Assembly: GCA_025517425.1 (NCBI GenBank)
Contig: JAOPJY010000002.1
Location: forward strand, 310,001 to 374,000
Reading direction: 5' to 3'
Source of the DNA: Halobacteria archaeon AArc-dxtr1
GTDB lineage: Archaea; Halobacteriota; Halobacteria; Halobacteriales; Natrialbaceae
DNA: 64,000 nt
This document shows positions 41,946-51,040 of the stretch, piece by piece; the stretch's first letter is position 1; the number at the start of each line of letters is the position of its first letter. Below the pieces are notes generated by a model. It was given only the letters and a program-made list of their open reading frames with translations. It was not told where the DNA came from and searched no databases. The position numbers were made by a program, and so were the translations under genes.

Positions 41946-42935
41946 TCAGTCGTCTGTCTCGGCGACCGGCCGGGCGGCTGCCAGCGAGACCTCCTCGGCG
42001 GTGCGCTCGCGGGCGACGCCGAGGGCGCCGTAGAGCCCGATATCATCACCCAGCGGCGTCCGGCAGATCGACGGGCGGTCGACGAAACAAAACTCGTCGA
42101 GATGGGCCTCGATGCCCGCCAGCACGCGCTCGGCATTGCCCAGAAGAACGCCGCCGCCGAGGGTGATCCGCCCCGGCTCGTAGGCGTTACACAGCGCCCC
42201 AATGCCGGCCGCGTTGTACCGATCGATCCGGTCGAGACACGTCTGGGCGAAGCCGTCACCGTCGTCGGCGGCCGCGAAGACGTCGGGGGCCGACAGCGTC
42301 CCGTCTTCGATCGCCGCGGCGAGCGTGGTCTCCGGACGCGCGTCGGCGTCCCGAAACCGGTGGGTGACGTACTGGGGAATCCCCCGGCCCGAGCAGCACG
42401 CCTCCCAGGCGCCCGTCACGCCCGTACTTGCGAGGCCGGTCTCCATCGCCACGGGCAACAAGCCAAACTCGCCGGCCTGTCCCGACTCACCCCGCAGCAA
42501 TCGCCCGTCCTCGACGACCCCACCACCGATGCCCGTCCCGAACGTGAGATGGGCGAGCGTCTCGTACTCGTCGCGGGCACCGAAGTGCCACTCGCCAAGC
42601 GCTGACGCCGAGCAGTCGTTTGCGACGAAGACGGGGACATCGAACCGGTCGACAAGCGGCCGTCGCAAGTCGAGGGCGTCGAGGACCTCGCCCGTCGGCG
42701 TATCGAACTCGCGGACGACCCCCGCGTCCGGATCCACCAATCCGGGGAGGGTGATCGCGACGGCGTCGACGGGCGCCTGCGCCCGCAGCGTGGCGACCGC
42801 CTCGCACAGTTGTGTCTGGAGGGCCTGTGGCCGTGTGGGTTCGACGTGCACGTCAGTCAGGAATTCGCCGGCGGGCGTCGCGACTGCCCCTCGGAAATTC
42901 GTGCTGCCAATGCCGAACGTGGCAACGGCGTCCAT
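41946..42935 (-). CDS. ROK-family sugar kinase-like protein
   Basis: 329 residues. The ATP-binding loop reads FGIGSTNFR where ROK kinases usually have DxGxT, so the first Asp is absent. ALPGLVD-type (ITLPGLVDPD), the catalytic Asp in VANDCSAS, TFGTGIGGGVV and GESGQAGEFGLL are typical of ROK proteins. The usual zinc cluster CxCGxxGC is replaced by CCSGRG. Haloarchaeal relatives are annotated as glucokinases. The gene could phosphorylate glucose or another hexose; the missing Asp leaves activity open. It lies near the epimerase and glmS genes on the same strand. Confidence 0.78.
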   Translation of the reverse strand: MDAVATFGIGSTNFRGAVATPAGEFLTDVHVEPTRPQALQTQLCEAVATLRAQAPVDAVAITLPGLVDPDAGVVREFDTPTGEVLDALDLRRPLVDRFDVPVFVANDCSASALGEWHFGARDEYETLAHLTFGTGIGGGVVEDGRLLRGESGQAGEFGLLPVAMETGLASTGVTGAWEACCSGRGIPQYVTHRFRDADARPETTLAAAIEDGTLSAPDVFAAADDGDGFAQTCLDRIDRYNAAGIGALCNAYEPGRITLGGGVLLGNAERVLAGIEAHLDEFCFVDRPSICRTPLGDDIGLYGALGVARERTAEEVSLAAARPVAETDD

Positions 42936-43132
42936 ACCGCCATCACCCGAGACAGTCGGTTAGTTAATGCTCCCCAATACGGACCGATCGTGACGAAAGC
43001 TCGAGTTGGCCACCACGAGAGTGGACGCCGAGCTGGCTCGCCGGCGGATCGGACCAACGAGACAAACCGCCAGCCGGGACGGAGACTGAGCATCCGAACC
43101 GCGCGTAATCCAATCATACAGAGCCACGAGGC

Positions 43133-44080
43133 TCACTCACTCGAGAGCTGCGTTTCCCGATACCACTCGACTGTCTGTGCGAGGCCGTCTCGTAACGAGA
43201 CTGTCGGCTCGTACTCGAGGGCGGCGGTCGCCTTCGAGATCTCGCCCCTCGAGTGGTCGATGTCGCCCGTCCGGGCGTCCGTGTGGACGATGTCCGACTC
43301 CGTGTCCGTGAGCTCCTGAATGAGTTCGGCCAGTTCGCGAATCGAGATCGCCTCACCGGTGGCGACGTTGTACGCCTCACCCACGGCGTCCGTCGTCGCC
43401 GCCCGGAGGTTCGCCTGGACGATATCGTCGATGAAGACGAAATCACGCGTCTGCTCGCCGTCGCCGTGGACGGTGATCGGCTCGCCAGTGAGCGCTTGCT
43501 CGATGAAGATGCTGATCACGCCGCTGTAGTCGCCCGGCATCTGCCCGGGACCGTAGACGTTGAAGTATCGCAACGCGACGGTCTCGAGATCGTAGAGGTC
43601 GTGAAACTGCCGGGCGTAGTGATCGGTGGCCAGCTTGTCGAGACCGTACGGTGAGGCCGGCTCGGCCGGGGCGGATTCGGGGATGGGAACGTCGTCGGGC
43701 TGGCCGTAGATGGCGGCACTCGAGGCGAGCACGACGCGAGCGCCCTCCCGGCGGGCCGCCTGGAGCAGGTCGAGAGTCGCCCGCGCGTTGATCTCGTGGC
43801 TCTCGACGGGGGCTTCGATCGATCGGTCGACGCTGACCAGGGCGGCCTCGTGAAAGACGAGGTCGACCCCCGCAATCGCCTCGTCGACGGTTGCCCCGTC
43901 GCGAATGTCTCCGTCGATCAGGGTCGCCGCGTCGGGGACGGTCGCGGGGTCGCCGGTCGTCAGTGCGTCGAGGACGAGCACCTCGTTGCGATCACAGAGC
44001 CGGTCGACGAGATGCGAGCCGATGAAGCCAGCGCCGCCGGTGACGAGAATGCGCTGATCCGTGGGTTCGAACGCCGTCAT
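43133..44080 (-). CDS. UDP-sugar (UDP-glucose/GalNAc) 4-epimerase family
   Basis: 315-residue extended SDR. TGGAGFIGSHL near residues 14-24, YGLDKLATD with YxxxK, and the conserved ALRYFNVYGPGQ place it with UDP-glucose/UDP-GlcNAc epimerases and related dehydratases. The Ser of SSAAIYG completes the triad. The start is ATG 44080 (MTAFEP); upstream extension is unlikely. It follows glmS on the same strand after about 110 bp and could supply galactose-type nucleotide sugars for surface glycans. Substrate cannot be told from the sequence. Confidence 0.82.
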   Translation of the reverse strand: MTAFEPTDQRILVTGGAGFIGSHLVDRLCDRNEVLVLDALTTGDPATVPDAATLIDGDIRDGATVDEAIAGVDLVFHEAALVSVDRSIEAPVESHEINARATLDLLQAARREGARVVLASSAAIYGQPDDVPIPESAPAEPASPYGLDKLATDHYARQFHDLYDLETVALRYFNVYGPGQMPGDYSGVISIFIEQALTGEPITVHGDGEQTRDFVFIDDIVQANLRAATTDAVGEAYNVATGEAISIRELAELIQELTDTESDIVHTDARTGDIDHSRGEISKATAALEYEPTVSLRDGLAQTVEWYRETQLSSE

Positions 44081-44192
44081 ACCCAGAGCATCACGGACGA
44101 GCCGTATCACTGTGGCGTTGCGTTCCACAGACTGTGGCGATCGGCGACAGGCAGTCGCCACGCCGCTCGCACCATCAGTGCCCGTATGCTGC

Positions 44193-45992
44193 TTACTGAA
44201 CGGTAACGCTTTTCGCGAGATGGCGGGGTTTGTCGATCGAGCGGCCGAGCTCGTTGGCGATCCAGTAGGAGACGAGCTGGAGCTGGACGTTCGCGACGAC
44301 GGCGCTGGCAACGCCCTCGAGTTCGGGGACGGTGAGGACGTGGTCGGCGTAGCGGTCGATATCGGAGCGCCCGTCGGTGACGGCGACGATGGGGACGCCG
44401 CGGGCCTCGACTTCCTTGACGTTCCCGATCGTCTTATTGGCCTGCTCGCCGTCGCCGGTGACGAGTGCGAACACCGGCGTCTCGGGGCCGACGAGCGCCA
44501 GCGGGCCGTGTTTTAACTCGCCGGCGGCAAAGCCCTCGGCGTGGTTGTACGAGATTTCCTTGAGTTTGAGCGCGCCCTCGAGCGCGACGGGGTAGTGGAG
44601 GCCGCGGCCGATGAAGAAGTACGCCTCGGCGTCGGCGTACTCCCTGGCGACCGCTCTGGCGGCCGGATCGTCTAACACCTGCTGGATCCCGTCGGGGATC
44701 GAGCGCAGGGACTTGATCAGCTCCCGCGAGCGGTGGTCTGTGAGCTGGGCGGCGACCATCGTGAGGGCGGTCTGCTGGCTCGCGAAGGTCTTGGTCGCGG
44801 CGACGCCGATCTCGGGGCCGGCCCGGATGTAACAGACCTCGTCGCACTCGCGGGCGGCCGAGCTGCCGACGACGTTCGTGACGGCCAGCGTGGTCGCCCC
44901 CGCCCGGTTGGCCTCCCGGAGCGCCCGCATCGTGTCGGCGGTCTCCCCGCTCTGGGTGACGCCGATGACCAGCGAGTCGTCGGTCAGGGGCGCCGTCTCG
45001 GCGCGAAACTCGCTCGCGAGGACGGCGCGAGCAGGCGTCCCCCAGCGATTGAGCAGGGACGCCCCGAACATCGCGGCGTGATAGGAGGTGCCACAGGCGA
45101 CGAGCGTGACGGGCGGCGCGCCGGCCGCGACGGAGAGTTCGTCGAGTTCGACCCGGCCGGTGAGCTCGTTGAGCCGGCCGCGCAGACACTCCCGGATCGC
45201 GGCGGGCTGTTCTTCGATCTCCTTGCGCATGTAGTGGTCGTAGCCGCTCTTGCCGGCGTCTTCGGCGTCCCACTCGATCGTCTCGATCGCGCTCTCGACG
45301 ACCGCGCCGTCGGCGTCGGTGATCCGGATACGGTCGGCCGACAGCGTCGCGAACTCGCCGTCCTCGAGGTAGATCACCCGATCGGTGTACTCGATAAAGG
45401 CGGGGACGTCGCTGGCGAGGAAGTGGCCGCGCTCGCCGAGGCCGAGGACCAGCGGTGACTCGTGGCGGGCCGCGTAGACGGTCTCGGCGTCGGCGAAGAC
45501 GGCAGCGACCGCGTAACTCCCCTCGAGGCGCTCGATCGCCGCGCGGAAGGCGGCCTCGCGCTCGCGGCCGGCCTCGAGCTCCCGGGCGATGAGGTGGGGG
45601 ATCACTTCGGTGTCGGTCTCGCTCTCGAAGGCGACGCCGTCGGCGCGCAGCTCCGCCCGCAGGGGCTCGTAGTTCTCGACGATCCCGTTGTGGACGACCG
45701 CGACGCGCCCGTCGGCGTCCGTATGCGGGTGGGCGTTCGTATCCGAGGGCGGCCCGTGGGTGCTCCAGCGGGTGTGCCCGATGCCGACGGGTTCGCCGCC
45801 GGCCGGGCGCTCGGCGAGGGCGTCTTCGAGCGAGGAGACGTCGCCCGCGCGCTTGTGGACCGCGAGGGCGTCGTCGGCGAGCGCGACGCCGGCGGAGTCG
45901 TAGCCCCGATACTCGAGCCCCGACAGGCCGGTCAGCAGCACGTCCAGGGCGTCGGCGTCGTCCTCGCCGACGAAGCCGATGATCCCACACAT
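44193..45992 (-). CDS. glmS: Glutamine-fructose-6-phosphate aminotransferase (isomerizing)
   Basis: 599 residues. MCGIIGFVG exposes the catalytic Cys2 of the glutaminase domain; HTRWSTHG and HNGIVENY support it. Two SIS domains follow, with the sugar-binding blocks CGTSYHAAMFG and VTQSGETADT, and the C-terminal LAKSVTV. It forms glucosamine-6-phosphate, the entry to UDP-GlcNAc. Its ATG overlaps the stop of the upstream glmU-like gene by 1 nt (TGATG, 45990-45994), so the two form an operon. Confidence 0.95.
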   Translation of the reverse strand: MCGIIGFVGEDDADALDVLLTGLSGLEYRGYDSAGVALADDALAVHKRAGDVSSLEDALAERPAGGEPVGIGHTRWSTHGPPSDTNAHPHTDADGRVAVVHNGIVENYEPLRAELRADGVAFESETDTEVIPHLIARELEAGREREAAFRAAIERLEGSYAVAAVFADAETVYAARHESPLVLGLGERGHFLASDVPAFIEYTDRVIYLEDGEFATLSADRIRITDADGAVVESAIETIEWDAEDAGKSGYDHYMRKEIEEQPAAIRECLRGRLNELTGRVELDELSVAAGAPPVTLVACGTSYHAAMFGASLLNRWGTPARAVLASEFRAETAPLTDDSLVIGVTQSGETADTMRALREANRAGATTLAVTNVVGSSAARECDEVCYIRAGPEIGVAATKTFASQQTALTMVAAQLTDHRSRELIKSLRSIPDGIQQVLDDPAARAVAREYADAEAYFFIGRGLHYPVALEGALKLKEISYNHAEGFAAGELKHGPLALVGPETPVFALVTGDGEQANKTIGNVKEVEARGVPIVAVTDGRSDIDRYADHVLTVPELEGVASAVVANVQLQLVSYWIANELGRSIDKPRHLAKSVTVQ

Positions 45993-47167
45993 CAGGCCCG
46001 CACCTCCACGCCGTCGTCGATGGGCTCGCGGACGGTCGAGCCGGCGCCCACGCGGGCGTCGGCACCGACGATCGCCCCCGGCGCGAACGTCGAGCCACCC
46101 TCGTCGCGGGCCCGGTCGGCAAACAGCGCGCCGAAGGCGACGTCGTGGTGGACCGCGCCGTGCATCCGGACGTCGCTCGGGCCGCCGACGACGGTCGACC
46201 CGGGACCGATGCGGGCGTTGCGCCCGGCGACGCAGTCACGGACCGTCGCGCCGTCGGCGATGCGGGTGTCGGCGTCGATGACGGAGTGGCGCACCGTCGC
46301 GTTGGCGCCGACGGTCGCGTTCTCGCCCAGACAGACGTTCGGGCCGACGACCGCGCCGGGGCCGACGACGCAGTCGGCGGGGACGACGACGGGATCGACG
46401 ATGGTCGCCGTCTCGTGAACCGTCGCGTCCGGCGCGATGCGGGGCTCGGTGCCGTCGTCGGCCGCGAGCAGGTCGTCGGCGATCTGGAGGAGATCCCACG
46501 GGTAGGTCGCGTCGATCCAGGTGCCCCCCGAGCGGACGCCGCGGACGACCGCCTCGCCCGCGATGAGCTGGGAGAGGGCGTCGATGAGGCTGTGTTCGCC
46601 GACCTGGGGGTCGACGGTCCGGATCGCCTCGAAGATCGGCTCCTCGAAGACGTAGACGCCGGCGTTGAGATCGTACGCGCGCTCGTCGTGGGGGTTCTCG
46701 ACGAGTTCGGTCACCCGATCGTCGGTGGTGAGAATCCCGCCGTACTCACCGACGTCGCGGGCCGGAATCAGTCCCAGCGTGGCCGCGGTGCCGGGCTCGT
46801 GGGCGGCGAGGACGTCCCCGACGATCGTGCTGTCGACGATCTGGTCGCCGTTGACGACGAGCGTCGGCCCCGAGACGGCCTCTTCGGCGGCCAACAGCGC
46901 GTGGCCACTACCCAGCAGTTTCTCCTGGGTGACATACTGGATGGGAACGTCCCGATAGCTCGGGCCGAAGTACGACTGGACGCGGGTGCGCTGGTAGCCA
47001 ACGACGACGGTGAGTTCGCGGACGCCAGCCTCGATGAGGGCGTCGAAGACGTGTTCGAGAATCGGCGTGGTGGCGACCGGCAGCATCGGTTTCGGCCGAT
47101 GTTTCGTCAGCGGGCGGAGCCGTTTCCCCTCCCCCGCCGCGAGTACGATCGCAGAACGGTCGGTCAT
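45992..47167 (-). CDS. glmU: Bifunctional sugar-1-phosphate nucleotidylyltransferase/acetyltransferase (GlmU-like)
   Basis: 391 residues. The nucleotidylyltransferase domain starts IVLAAGEGKRLRPLT and includes RPKPMLPVA, VVNGDQI and the EGSGHALL-like LLGSGHALLAA. From about residue 255 the protein is a left-handed beta-helix of hexapeptides (APDATVHETATIVDPVVVP). The archaeal type makes UDP-GlcNAc from glucosamine-1-phosphate and, given the glmS neighbour, that role is likely. A TATA-like box centred at about 47195 lies 28 bp before ATG 47167, so the message is probably leaderless. Confidence 0.88.
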   Translation of the reverse strand: MTDRSAIVLAAGEGKRLRPLTKHRPKPMLPVATTPILEHVFDALIEAGVRELTVVVGYQRTRVQSYFGPSYRDVPIQYVTQEKLLGSGHALLAAEEAVSGPTLVVNGDQIVDSTIVGDVLAAHEPGTAATLGLIPARDVGEYGGILTTDDRVTELVENPHDERAYDLNAGVYVFEEPIFEAIRTVDPQVGEHSLIDALSQLIAGEAVVRGVRSGGTWIDATYPWDLLQIADDLLAADDGTEPRIAPDATVHETATIVDPVVVPADCVVGPGAVVGPNVCLGENATVGANATVRHSVIDADTRIADGATVRDCVAGRNARIGPGSTVVGGPSDVRMHGAVHHDVAFGALFADRARDEGGSTFAPGAIVGADARVGAGSTVREPIDDGVEVRA

Positions 47168-47570
47168 AGAGAGCGTCGTCGTGGCCACCACGTTATTCTT
47201 TTGTTTGTCAACTATTTCCAGGTAGAATCGTGCTGACCGGACGCAGACGGGGAAAGAATCCAGAGAACCCGTGCCCAGGGGCCACACCATCGTCCGGCAG
47301 GCCCGCCGCCAGCGACTCGGCGCGTTCTGACCGTCGCGAGTGGTGCCAAATAGACACACGTAGTTCCGCTGGAGCGCAGGTGCCCGCTAACCGGCCCGAC
47401 GGACTGGCGACCAGTCAGCTCTGTCGAAATCTACCTTTGCGACGCGGACCGGGGAGTGTCCGGTCAGACCGGGCTGAGGACGGATGCAATGGCCGTCTGA
47501 GGAAATTCACTGCGTTGTTCACCGTGATTCCGACCACCCGGAGTCACGGCCCCCGCTCTCGGCGCCGGCG
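47168..47570. other. Intergenic region upstream of glmU-like gene
   Basis: 403 bp. The minus-strand AAGAATAACG box (47191-47200) is the probable promoter of the glmU-glmS operon. Short open frames in the rest are Arg/Ser-rich and unconvincing. No RNA gene is evident. Confidence 0.5.
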
Positions 47571-47984
47571 TTAGGCGACGACCACCGGCCGTTCGGAGAC
47601 GTACAGCAGTCGGTACGTCGTGCTCTGCATGATGTGGTTTCGGCGGATGGTGTTCCGTCGCCCCCCGAGGACGATCGTATCGACATCGTGGGTCTCTGCA
47701 ACCCGGCGGATCTGCGCGGTCGTGTTGAACCGGCGGTCAATGACGGTCACATCGATCTCGTGGTCCTGGAGATACTGGCGCGCCTTCCGCACCGCAGGGA
47801 CGATATCGACGGAGGCACTGGTCGACCGGATCGATGACGGCACCTCAGCCAACGTGGCCGACTCAAAGACGAACAGAAGGAGCACGTCGAGCGTGTCTGC
47901 GGCGTTCGGAAGGTTGGAGATCCACTGGACCTGTCTGAGCGCGCGCTGCTCACTCGTATCGATCGGCACGAGTAGGGTATACAT
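47571..47984 (-). CDS. UspA-like protein with degenerate ATP motif
   Basis: 137 residues in the universal stress protein fold (MYTLLVPIDTSEQ start, helix, then DTIVLGGRRNTIRRNHIMQS near the end). The usual ATP motif GX2GX9G(S/T) reads GGRRNTIRRNHIMQS, lacking the second Gly and the final Gly-Ser, so ATP binding is doubtful. A TATA-like box at 48007-48014 centred 26 bp before ATG 47984 supports leaderless transcription. It faces a second UspA gene. Confidence 0.82.
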   Translation of the reverse strand: MYTLLVPIDTSEQRALRQVQWISNLPNAADTLDVLLLFVFESATLAEVPSSIRSTSASVDIVPAVRKARQYLQDHEIDVTVIDRRFNTTAQIRRVAETHDVDTIVLGGRRNTIRRNHIMQSTTYRLLYVSERPVVVA

Positions 47985-48006
47985 CAGGTTCGACTTTGAG
48001 TGGTCC

Positions 48007-48014
48007 GTAATAAC
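48007..48014 (-). promoter_or_regulatory. TATA-like box of UspA gene
   Basis: On the minus strand GTTATTAC is centred 26 bp before ATG 47984, as expected for a leaderless transcript. Confidence 0.4.
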
Positions 48015-48149
48015 TAGAAAGACGATTGTTAATAATTAAGAATCATCCGGTGGGTTCGAGATGGCTTATAACCAGCCCCACGTCTGTATTGAAGCCCCTC
48101 AATACAGCGGGTATACCGTCAGGGAGTGTGGGCCACACGGTTCTGGTAG

Positions 48150-48569
48150 ATGGCATCCCACATTCTCGTCCCGATGGACGACTCCGCTGCCTCGGAGACG
48201 GCACTCGAGTATGCGATCGAGACACACCCCGATGCGGCGCTGACGATCCTCCACGTGATCGGCGCGCCGTCGATGAGCGAGCGCACCGGGCTCGCCTTCG
48301 AGGAGACGGTCAACGAAGAGCTTGAGGCGCGCGCAGAGGCGATTTTCCAGCGGGCAACAGATATCGCCCAGCGCGCTGGCTTCGACGGCGACCTCGAGAC
48401 GACGGTCGGCATCGGCTCGCCAGCGCAGTCGATCGTCGAGCACGCAGCCGACGCAGACGCCATCGTCATCGGGAGCCAGGGCGACGATGAGACGGCACAG
48501 GTGTTGCTCGGGAGCGTCGCCGAGACCGTCTCCCGGCGGGCCTCGGTGCCGGTGACGATCGTGCGCTGA
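48150..48569 (+). CDS. UspA-like protein with intact ATP motif
   Basis: 139 residues. HILVPMDDSAASETAL at the N-terminus and the C-terminal GSQGDDETAQVLLGSVAE (GX2GX9GS) match ATP-binding universal stress proteins. It is divergent from the degenerate UspA gene. The 165 bp between them are AT-rich (notably about 48023-48046 and CTTATAACC at 48065), suggesting a shared stress-responsive promoter region. Confidence 0.88.
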   Translation: MASHILVPMDDSAASETALEYAIETHPDAALTILHVIGAPSMSERTGLAFEETVNEELEARAEAIFQRATDIAQRAGFDGDLETTVGIGSPAQSIVEHAADADAIVIGSQGDDETAQVLLGSVAETVSRRASVPVTIVR

Positions 48570-48710
48570 GACGCGTCTCGACGTACGTGGCCTGGCTCGC
48601 CCCCGGCGGCGCCGGACCGGTGTGGCGCCCTGGGTGTCGCGCGCACCGCCAGTAGTCGCTGAGATGTGTCGCGGAATCTGACAACCGGAACAACAGCTTT
48701 TGGGCGACGA

Positions 48711-48730
48711 TCACATATCAAATTGTGTGA
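48711..48730. promoter_or_regulatory. Inverted repeat before a membrane protein gene
   Basis: TCACA and TGTGA, spaced by ten bases (TCACATATCAAATTGTGTGA), lie just upstream of ATG 48733. The symmetry is of the kind bound by dimeric helix-turn-helix proteins. The position over the start region would fit a repressor, but no regulator is known. Confidence 0.25.
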
Positions 48731-48732
48731 AA

Positions 48733-49668
48733 ATGGCGGTCAGATCACGAGATGGGAGTCCCGCGGCGGTGTCGACCCGCGTGGTACTCGGCGCTGCCGG
48801 CGTCGTACTGGGCGGCGGCTGGCTGGTGTTGGGTCCGGGTCGGCTGCTCATCGCCGCCGTGGGGGCAGTCATGCTGGTCGCCGGTCGCCAGCTGTACACC
48901 GGCGCGGTCTCCGTGGTCGGCGTCGCGATCGGCGGGCTCTGGGGGATCGGCGCCGGAGATCCGGTGACGGGCCTCGCAGTCGGCGCTGTCCTCGGGGTCG
49001 TGCTGGCGGCGACCACCCGTCTCTCGAGTGCGTATCCGGGGCTGGTGCTCGGCGCTGCGGGTGGGAGTTGGGCGGTCGTCGAACTGGGGCTCTCGGGGTG
49101 GCCGGCGCTGCTTGCGGTCGTGTCGGCTGCCGGCCTCGGATGGGCGCTCGTGGCGGTCGTGTTCGGCGTCGCACTGGCCGTCGTGTCGGCGTTTGTCGGG
49201 ACGCTGTTGGTGTTTCTGGCGTTCCGTCCCGGCTGGGCCGGCGCCGTCGGGGGTGCGGCCGGCGAGCCGGCGCTCTCGGGTGCCACGATCGTGGTGTTCG
49301 CACTGGTGATGGGGGTCGGCGTCCTCGCCCAGTACGCGGCGATCGTGCGCCTGGTGGTGCCGTCGTCGCTGGCGGCCTCGCTCGTCGTCCGTGCGCCCTG
49401 GAAAGGAGCGACGGCGCCCCACCACGCCACCGTCGAGACGGGCCAGGCCGCTGGTGAGACGCCTCCATCCCACCGGGCGGGCGCCAATGACTCGACCGCC
49501 CCCGAGCGGCGCCGACCGGCCGAGTCGGGTGTCGACGCGGCGCGACAGGCGCCCGTCGAGACGGACCACGGGGCCGCCACCGGTCGCGTGTCCGAGGACC
49601 GACGCGGGGCGAGCGCGGATGTACGCCCCCGCGCCGGGGAGGCAGACGAGCTGGACGGCCCCCAGTAG
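48733..49668 (+). CDS. Multipass membrane protein with disordered tail
   Basis: 311 residues. About seven to eight hydrophobic helices (20-215), rich in Gly/Val/Ala, are followed by a polar, disordered C-terminal tail of about 90 residues containing many Pro/Ala/Thr/Glu. There is no recognised domain. ATG 48733 follows a possible operator at 48711-48730. The gene could belong to a Haloarchaea-specific family; function is unknown. Confidence 0.6.
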   Translation: MAVRSRDGSPAAVSTRVVLGAAGVVLGGGWLVLGPGRLLIAAVGAVMLVAGRQLYTGAVSVVGVAIGGLWGIGAGDPVTGLAVGAVLGVVLAATTRLSSAYPGLVLGAAGGSWAVVELGLSGWPALLAVVSAAGLGWALVAVVFGVALAVVSAFVGTLLVFLAFRPGWAGAVGGAAGEPALSGATIVVFALVMGVGVLAQYAAIVRLVVPSSLAASLVVRAPWKGATAPHHATVETGQAAGETPPSHRAGANDSTAPERRRPAESGVDAARQAPVETDHGAATGRVSEDRRGASADVRPRAGEADELDGPQ

Positions 49669-49906
49669 GACTTGGTGGGGAGTCGGCGGATGGCGGTCGT
49701 CAGGCGCGCCCTGGCGCTGTGGGACGCGGTTGTGAGGTCAGAGGGGTGGCCACAGGTGGCGACGTGGCCGCTGTCGATGAGGGAGCCGTGGACGCCGGCA
49801 GGGGCGGGCAGTCGCTTTGGGATTGGGCGTTACTGACCGCCGCGAACCCGGCGTCCTCTCGGTTGAACAGAATAACACCTTTACCAGAGAGACCGCTGCG
49901 TTCAGT

Positions 49907-50899
49907 ATGGAGACTGGCCGACGAACCGCCCTCCGCCTCGTCGTCGGCGCGTCGATCGCGAGCACGCTCGCCGGCTGTCTCGGCGGCGACTCCGGTGACG
50001 ACGGACGAAACGGCTCCGACGACGACTCACGGGACGGGTCGTCTCCCGGCTCGACCGGCGGGTCGAACGAGGCGTTCGACGGTGATGCGCTGGGGGTGGT
50101 CGTCGCGGAGAGCGTCGACCACACGTACGCCTGCAACCGCGTGACTGAAGGGGCCCCCTCCGCGCTCGACGCGAGCGCGTCGGCGGCCGACGCGCCGACG
50201 ATTGCGGAGACGGGGACCGTCTGGGACGTCTCACACGACGGCTATGGGTACGTCGCCTTCGACGCCGAGGCCCGCGGGCACCCCGGTCCGTTCGTCTTCT
50301 ACGTGACCGAGGGGGCGATCGACGCTGTCTCGGGAGCCGAGACCGATCGCGGGACCGTCGGGGACGACAGCTGCGGGCGACTGCGATCGTACGTCGCCGT
50401 CACGCCCGACGACGGACGCATCATCCTCGGAGTCGGGGATGATCCGGACGTCGAGATCGAGCATCCAGACGAGTACCCCGACGGCGTCGACGAGTCGGAC
50501 GGCGGTGAGACAGGCCACACCGACGAGAACGGCTACGAAACGTACGCTGTTCGAGACGTGGAGGTCCCGCTGGCGCCCGTCGAGGACGTCGCCCACTGGT
50601 ACGAAGACGACGACGAACTGGTCGTCCTCGACACCCGATCCGCCGTTCCCTACGGAAATCTCCGCATTTCGGGGGCGCAACTGAGTCCCGCTCCCGACGG
50701 CCACAGCGCCCACGCGGGGCTCATCGGCGTGCCGTCGGCGACGCGGATCGTCACGTACTGTGTCTGTCCGCACACGCTTGCCGGACACCGGGCGGCGGCG
50801 CTCATCGAGGCGGGCTACACCGAGGTGTACGCGCTCAACGAAGGCCTCGAGGAGTGGGTCGATCGCGGCTATCCGATCGCGGGCAGCGAGGTCCCCTAG
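49907..50899 (+). CDS. Lipoprotein with rhodanese-like domain
   Basis: 330 residues. METGRRTALRLVVGASIASTLAGC contains a twin-Arg-like start and a lipobox (TLAGC, Cys near 24), indicating export and lipid anchoring. A Gly/Asp/Ser-rich linker follows. The middle domain (about 60-165) is unassigned, with Cys in the YACNR and DSCGR segments. The C-terminal domain (about 225-330) is rhodanese-like: VLDTRSAVPYGNLRISGA, then the active-site loop around TYCVCPHTLAG, and EGLEEWVDRGYP. It could carry sulfur or act in redox chemistry at the cell surface. Confidence 0.75.
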   Translation: METGRRTALRLVVGASIASTLAGCLGGDSGDDGRNGSDDDSRDGSSPGSTGGSNEAFDGDALGVVVAESVDHTYACNRVTEGAPSALDASASAADAPTIAETGTVWDVSHDGYGYVAFDAEARGHPGPFVFYVTEGAIDAVSGAETDRGTVGDDSCGRLRSYVAVTPDDGRIILGVGDDPDVEIEHPDEYPDGVDESDGGETGHTDENGYETYAVRDVEVPLAPVEDVAHWYEDDDELVVLDTRSAVPYGNLRISGAQLSPAPDGHSAHAGLIGVPSATRIVTYCVCPHTLAGHRAAALIEAGYTEVYALNEGLEEWVDRGYPIAGSEVP

Positions 50900-50926
50900 T
50901 CGAACGAAGCGACTAGCGCCTCTTTT
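50896..50926 (+). terminator. Hairpin plus T-tract terminator
   Basis: CTAGTCG (50896-50902) and CGACTAG (50910-50916) form a perfect 7-bp stem with a 7-base loop AACGAAG, followed by CGCC and then TCTTTTT. The stem includes the stop codon of the rhodanese lipoprotein gene. This is the clearest terminator-like structure in the window. Confidence 0.6.
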
Positions 50927-51040
50927 TGCGACGGTCGCTGGCGGTGTCGTTCCCTCGGTTTCGGTTGCCGCGTGGCGCGTTCTCAGCGCACAACAACGCA
51001 GCAAAGAATCATACCAGTGTCCGGTGACTGTCCGCTACTG

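Noticed and set aside
44434-46239. 601-codon minus-strand frame overlapping glmS and glmU-like genes
   Set aside because: Same-strand shadow frame in another phase, Arg-rich, without motifs; glmS fully explains the region.
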